From Acinetobacter sp. WCHA55 (GTDB taxonomy: Bacteria; Pseudomonadota; Gammaproteobacteria; Pseudomonadales; Moraxellaceae): a DNA stretch of 64,000 bases. The position numbers and the translations under genes are program-made. Numbering within the stretch: the first letter of the stretch is position 1; each line of letters starts with the position of its first letter. The DNA lies in the NCBI RefSeq assembly GCF_002165305.2, contig NZ_CP032286.1:1116001-1180000 (forward strand), written 5' to 3'. Below are positions 61,577 through 64,000 of this stretch, piece after piece. The notes below the pieces were generated by a model. That model did no database searches and was not told where the DNA came from. It saw only the letters and a list, made by a program, of their open reading frames with translations.

Positions 61577-62419
61577 ATGAAACGAGTCATTGCATGTATT
61601 GATTCTTCCCCTTGTATCAATGCCCTAGCAGAAGCTGCGGCGTGGATTGCAAAACAGACGGGGCGGGAATTGGTGCTTTTACAAGTTTTGGATTATTATC
61701 CAGCAAGTTATCACTTAGGTGAAATTAGCGGGGTAATTGGATTTGAAAGCAATGCAATGTTGCTCAAAGAGCTGGCTGAATTAGAGCAAAAGCAAAGTGA
61801 ACTTGCGCTCAGTTATAGCAATAATTTACTCGATCATATTTCGAAACTCATTCTCGAAATGCATGGCCTACATACGACGCATATTCAAGAGAAGGGTGAC
61901 TTTCTAGAGCAAAGTTTTAACTTATTGCATGAAGATGACATTGTGGTGATTGGCCGAGTGGGTGAGAAATCGGCTGAACGCAATAAACCATTGGGCAGTA
62001 ATGTCGAGAACTTTATCCGCGGTGCAAACTGTACCGTCATGACGGTAGGTGATAGCTTTAAGCCACCTACGCGCTTTATCTTTGCCTACGAATATTCACC
62101 GACGTGTGTGAAGATGATGAAGCGGATTGCGCAAAGTGATCTACTGCGCCTCTTACAATGCCATTTGGTCTATGTGGGTGACCACCCTGAAATTTTAAGA
62201 GAGCCTGAACAGTATTTGAAAGATGCAAATTTGGATGTGATTACAGAATATCGTTATGGTGACGTGGCTGAGAATATTCTGGAATACCAAAAGGAACATG
62301 GTATACAGCTGATTGTGCTCGGTGCATTTAGTCACAGTAAAATTCATCAGTTCTTCTTGGGCAGCATTGCAACCACCATTTTTAGGAATGCCAAAGTTCC
62401 CTTACTAGTGGCTCGTTAA
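61577..62419 (+). CDS. Tandem-domain universal stress protein (UspA family)
   Basis: The 280-residue protein has two UspA domains. The first covers residues 1-145 (ACIDSSPCINALAEAAAWIA at the start; nucleotide-binding GRVGEKSAE later) and the second about 146-280, ending in GSIATTIFRNAKVPLLVAR with the G-x2-G-x9-G(S/T)-like loop IVLGAFSHSKIHQFFLGS in parts. The architecture resembles E. coli UspE. An AGAGG site precedes the ATG. It is convergent with the O-methyltransferase gene. Confidence 0.92.
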   Translation: MKRVIACIDSSPCINALAEAAAWIAKQTGRELVLLQVLDYYPASYHLGEISGVIGFESNAMLLKELAELEQKQSELALSYSNNLLDHISKLILEMHGLHTTHIQEKGDFLEQSFNLLHEDDIVVIGRVGEKSAERNKPLGSNVENFIRGANCTVMTVGDSFKPPTRFIFAYEYSPTCVKMMKRIAQSDLLRLLQCHLVYVGDHPEILREPEQYLKDANLDVITEYRYGDVAENILEYQKEHGIQLIVLGAFSHSKIHQFFLGSIATTIFRNAKVPLLVAR

Positions 62420-62450
62420 TTTAGAGTGATTTATCTAAACTGGAACTGTT

Positions 62451-62483
62451 TTATCCATAGTTATCCGCATTAATTGTGGATAA
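62451..62483. other. Cluster of three DnaA-box-like 9-mers
   Basis: TTATCCATA (62451), TTATCCGCA (62461) and TGTGGATAA (62475, the exact complement of the consensus TTATCCACA) lie within 33 bases. The second and third also form a hairpin (AGTTATCC / GGATAACT). The site lies between convergent genes. Confidence 0.5.
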
Positions 62484-62560
62484 CTATATGGACAGTAAAT
62501 GTAAGTTTATAATTTATATAAGCTTAAATTGATCGATTGTTTTTTAATCTAAGTTTTAAC

Positions 62561-63226
62561 TTATTTTACAATGGCTAAGGCAAATCCATCATGTCCTTTG
62601 CTACCGACCGTTTGAAGTGCAGTGCACGACAAAATTTTCGGATGGTTTTGCATCGCTTTAAACATATCTCGAATCCCTTCAATACTAGGTTTATGATTTT
62701 CAGGATTGATAATATCGCCTGCACGAATCACGTTATCGAGGAAAATCAAAGTACCTGAATGAGATAAATTCAGGCTTAATTCCAAATACTCTGGGTAGCT
62801 TTGTTTATCGGCATCAATAAAAATAAAGTCGAAAGGTTCAATGTCTGCAGGCAGTGATTTAAGGATATCTGCTGCACGTCCACATTTGAGTTCAACGGTT
62901 TGTTTGAGCTGAGCTTTGTCGATATTTTCTTGACCCATCGCAGCGTGCGTATCCCGCCCCTCAATCGTTAAAATATAGCCGTCTTCAGGTAAACTGCGCG
63001 CTAACCACATGGTGCTATAGGCGGCAAAAGTGCCGAGCTCTAGCACACGCTTACATTGATTCATTTGAATCAACATCTGTAAAAGCATACCTTGGTTGGG
63101 TGCAACAGCTAAGTGATCTGGAAAACCATGCTTCTCTGTATTTTCTAAAGTTTGCAGTAGAATGGGATCTTCAGGAATTAAATGTGCATCGATATAGTTA
63201 TCAATCTCTGTCCACATTTGTTGCAT
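62561..63226 (-). CDS. SAM-dependent O-methyltransferase (caffeoyl-CoA OMT-like)
   Basis: The 221-residue protein has the class I methyltransferase motif I VLELGTFAAYSTMWLAR near residue 60, an acidic SAM residue in TIEGRD near 85, and the metal-site aspartate region DFIFIDADKQSYPEY near 135 followed by FLDNVIRAGDI, typical of the cation-dependent catechol/caffeoyl-CoA O-methyltransferase family. The natural acceptor is unknown. The gene is monocistronic, convergent with the stress-protein gene. Confidence 0.9.
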   Translation of the reverse strand: MQQMWTEIDNYIDAHLIPEDPILLQTLENTEKHGFPDHLAVAPNQGMLLQMLIQMNQCKRVLELGTFAAYSTMWLARSLPEDGYILTIEGRDTHAAMGQENIDKAQLKQTVELKCGRAADILKSLPADIEPFDFIFIDADKQSYPEYLELSLNLSHSGTLIFLDNVIRAGDIINPENHKPSIEGIRDMFKAMQNHPKILSCTALQTVGSKGHDGFALAIVK

Positions 63227-63317
63227 AGCATGTTCACCTTGGTTGCGATGTGGAGCATTTTAAACTTTTATTTTCAGAGTGCAATTTATCCGATCATATT
63301 TGTTGAAATTGATGTCC

Positions 63318-63345
63318 AAAAAAGAGGTCATATTGACCTCTTTTC
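63318..63345 (-). terminator. Terminator after the M15-peptidase gene
   Basis: An 11-bp perfect stem (AAAAGAGGTCA / TGACCTCTTTT) with a TAT loop. On the minus strand it lies 12 bases past the stop codon and ends in T residues. Confidence 0.93.
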
Positions 63346-63356
63346 ATTTTTAAAAA

Positions 63357-64000
63357 CTAGTAATTACACATTGAAGAATTGCGACTGAGGTCTGGGCCCC
63401 ATGTACGATATCCTTGGGTATCAATGTGAATCTGACCAGAGGCATATAAACCTAAGCCCATGTTTAAACTTTGTCCGTGTTGAGTCCAAAATTGGCATAG
63501 ACGATATTTTGTATTTTCAATATATGCATAATCTTGTGGCTGCGGGTTTTCAGGTCCGATTCGAAAATCGATAGCAGAATTGAATAAGTGGCGGGATGAG
63601 TTGGCACCACCTGCACATTGGTTTAAAGGTAGATCACGATAAACTGAAGTAACTTCAAAATCAGTCAGTACTTTGGCTGCAACCAAATATTTAAACACTT
63701 TTAGAGTCGCAATTTGGTTTTTCCAAAGCTCACGGTTGGGAATCATATATTGTGAGCGACCACATTTTTGCCAGTCGCGTGCTGTTCTGAGCAGTTCAAA
63801 GCTTGGGATGATATTTCCCACATCATTACGTTCAAGAAAAACTTCATACTCACGTACGCGTGCAAGCGTGTCACCGACAGACATCCAAGCATTGTAGGTA
63901 TAAGGAATAATTTTAGGTGGAGCAGGGCGGTCAAAACTAATTTTCTCTTGTGGGATAAAAATACGTTTTCCATCAGGAGTTGTGATGGTCTGGCCTTTGT
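63357..64000 (-). CDS. D-Ala-D-Ala carboxypeptidase-like M15 metallohydrolase (5' end outside window)
   Basis: The frame is open from the right edge of the window to the stop at 63357, so the first part of the gene is missing; at least 213 residues are visible. The C-terminal domain has the M15/DUF882 zinc pattern: SRHLFNSAIDF (His and Asp) and QIHIDTQGYRTWG (second His). Related proteins act on peptidoglycan peptides or remain uncharacterised. The internal ATG at 63884 is not accepted as start because the frame continues with similar sequence upstream (PQEKISFDRPAPP, TPDGKRIF). A terminator follows the gene. Confidence 0.82.
   Translation of the reverse strand, partial: KGQTITTPDGKRIFIPQEKISFDRPAPPKIIPYTYNAWMSVGDTLARVREYEVFLERNDVGNIIPSFELLRTARDWQKCGRSQYMIPNRELWKNQIATLKVFKYLVAAKVLTDFEVTSVYRDLPLNQCAGGANSSRHLFNSAIDFRIGPENPQPQDYAYIENTKYRLCQFWTQHGQSLNMGLGLYASGQIHIDTQGYRTWGPDLSRNSSMCNY

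Overview
The window reads as chromosomal DNA of a gammaproteobacterium, most probably Acinetobacter or a close Moraxellaceae relative. This is judged from the protein sequences, the moderately low GC content, the gspL-gspM pair standing apart from other gsp genes, and an hrpA-like helicase, rpsU-tsaD and kdsD-kdsC-lptCAB arranged as in that group. The species cannot be named from sequence alone. It is dense, ordinary core genome: about 64 protein genes, seven tRNA genes, and no rRNA, insertion sequence, prophage or CRISPR array.

Layout. 1-7.7 kb: a glutathione transferase cut by the left edge, mdaB-ygiN, thiS-thiG, rpoH, a TusA-like protein, a cold-shock protein and a RhlB-like DEAD-box helicase. 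7.9-20.3 kb: nitroreductase, gpsA, sixA, gspL-gspM, pyrD-cvpA-purF, a large membrane protein that looks like an inactivated M48 protease, a probable HolD (Pol III psi), a GhrB-like dehydrogenase and a BepA-like protease. 20.4-27.1 kb: yqeY-rpsU divergent from tsaD, a YcaC-like hydrolase, a DUF815 ATPase, and a patatin lipase overlapping a kinase-like gene. 27.1-28.0 kb: a Leu-Trp-Leu tRNA triplet present twice as a direct repeat of 501 bp period. 28.1-36.9 kb: gloB, ahpC, hrpA, a KAS III-like synthase and an acyltransferase.

37.1-50.9 kb is a nitrate-assimilation region: nasS-nasT (sensor and ANTAR antiterminator) on the minus strand, divergent from a nitrate transporter, nirB, a NirD-reductase fusion, the nitrate reductase nasA and mobA, followed by moaA-moaD-moaE for molybdenum cofactor. 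The regulatory DNA is readable. There are sigma-54-type -24/-12 elements before nasT, before the transporter and before moaA, an NtrC-like site between the divergent promoters, and a two-hairpin ANTAR target in the transporter leader. A separate structured leader before nasA has two hairpins whose loops are complementary over 10 bases. Together these suggest that nitrogen limitation (NtrC/sigma-54) starts transcription and nitrate (NasS-NasT) lets it continue.

51-64 kb: cysS, tRNA-Gly, a 2H phosphoesterase overlapping the cobalamin-salvage operon cobU-cobT-cobC-cobS, then kdsD-kdsC-lptC-lptA-lptB (Kdo synthesis and LOS transport), YigZ, a hexapeptide acetyltransferase, a universal stress protein, a cluster of DnaA-box-like 9-mers between convergent genes, an O-methyltransferase and an M15-type peptidase cut by the right edge.

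The most unusual items are the kissing-loop-like leader before nasA, the ANTAR/sigma-54 control region, the cryptic HolD, the pseudo-M48 protein, the palindromic in-frame insertion in hrpA, the lipase/kinase pair and the tRNA triplet duplication. No wholly new system such as a defence island is evident.
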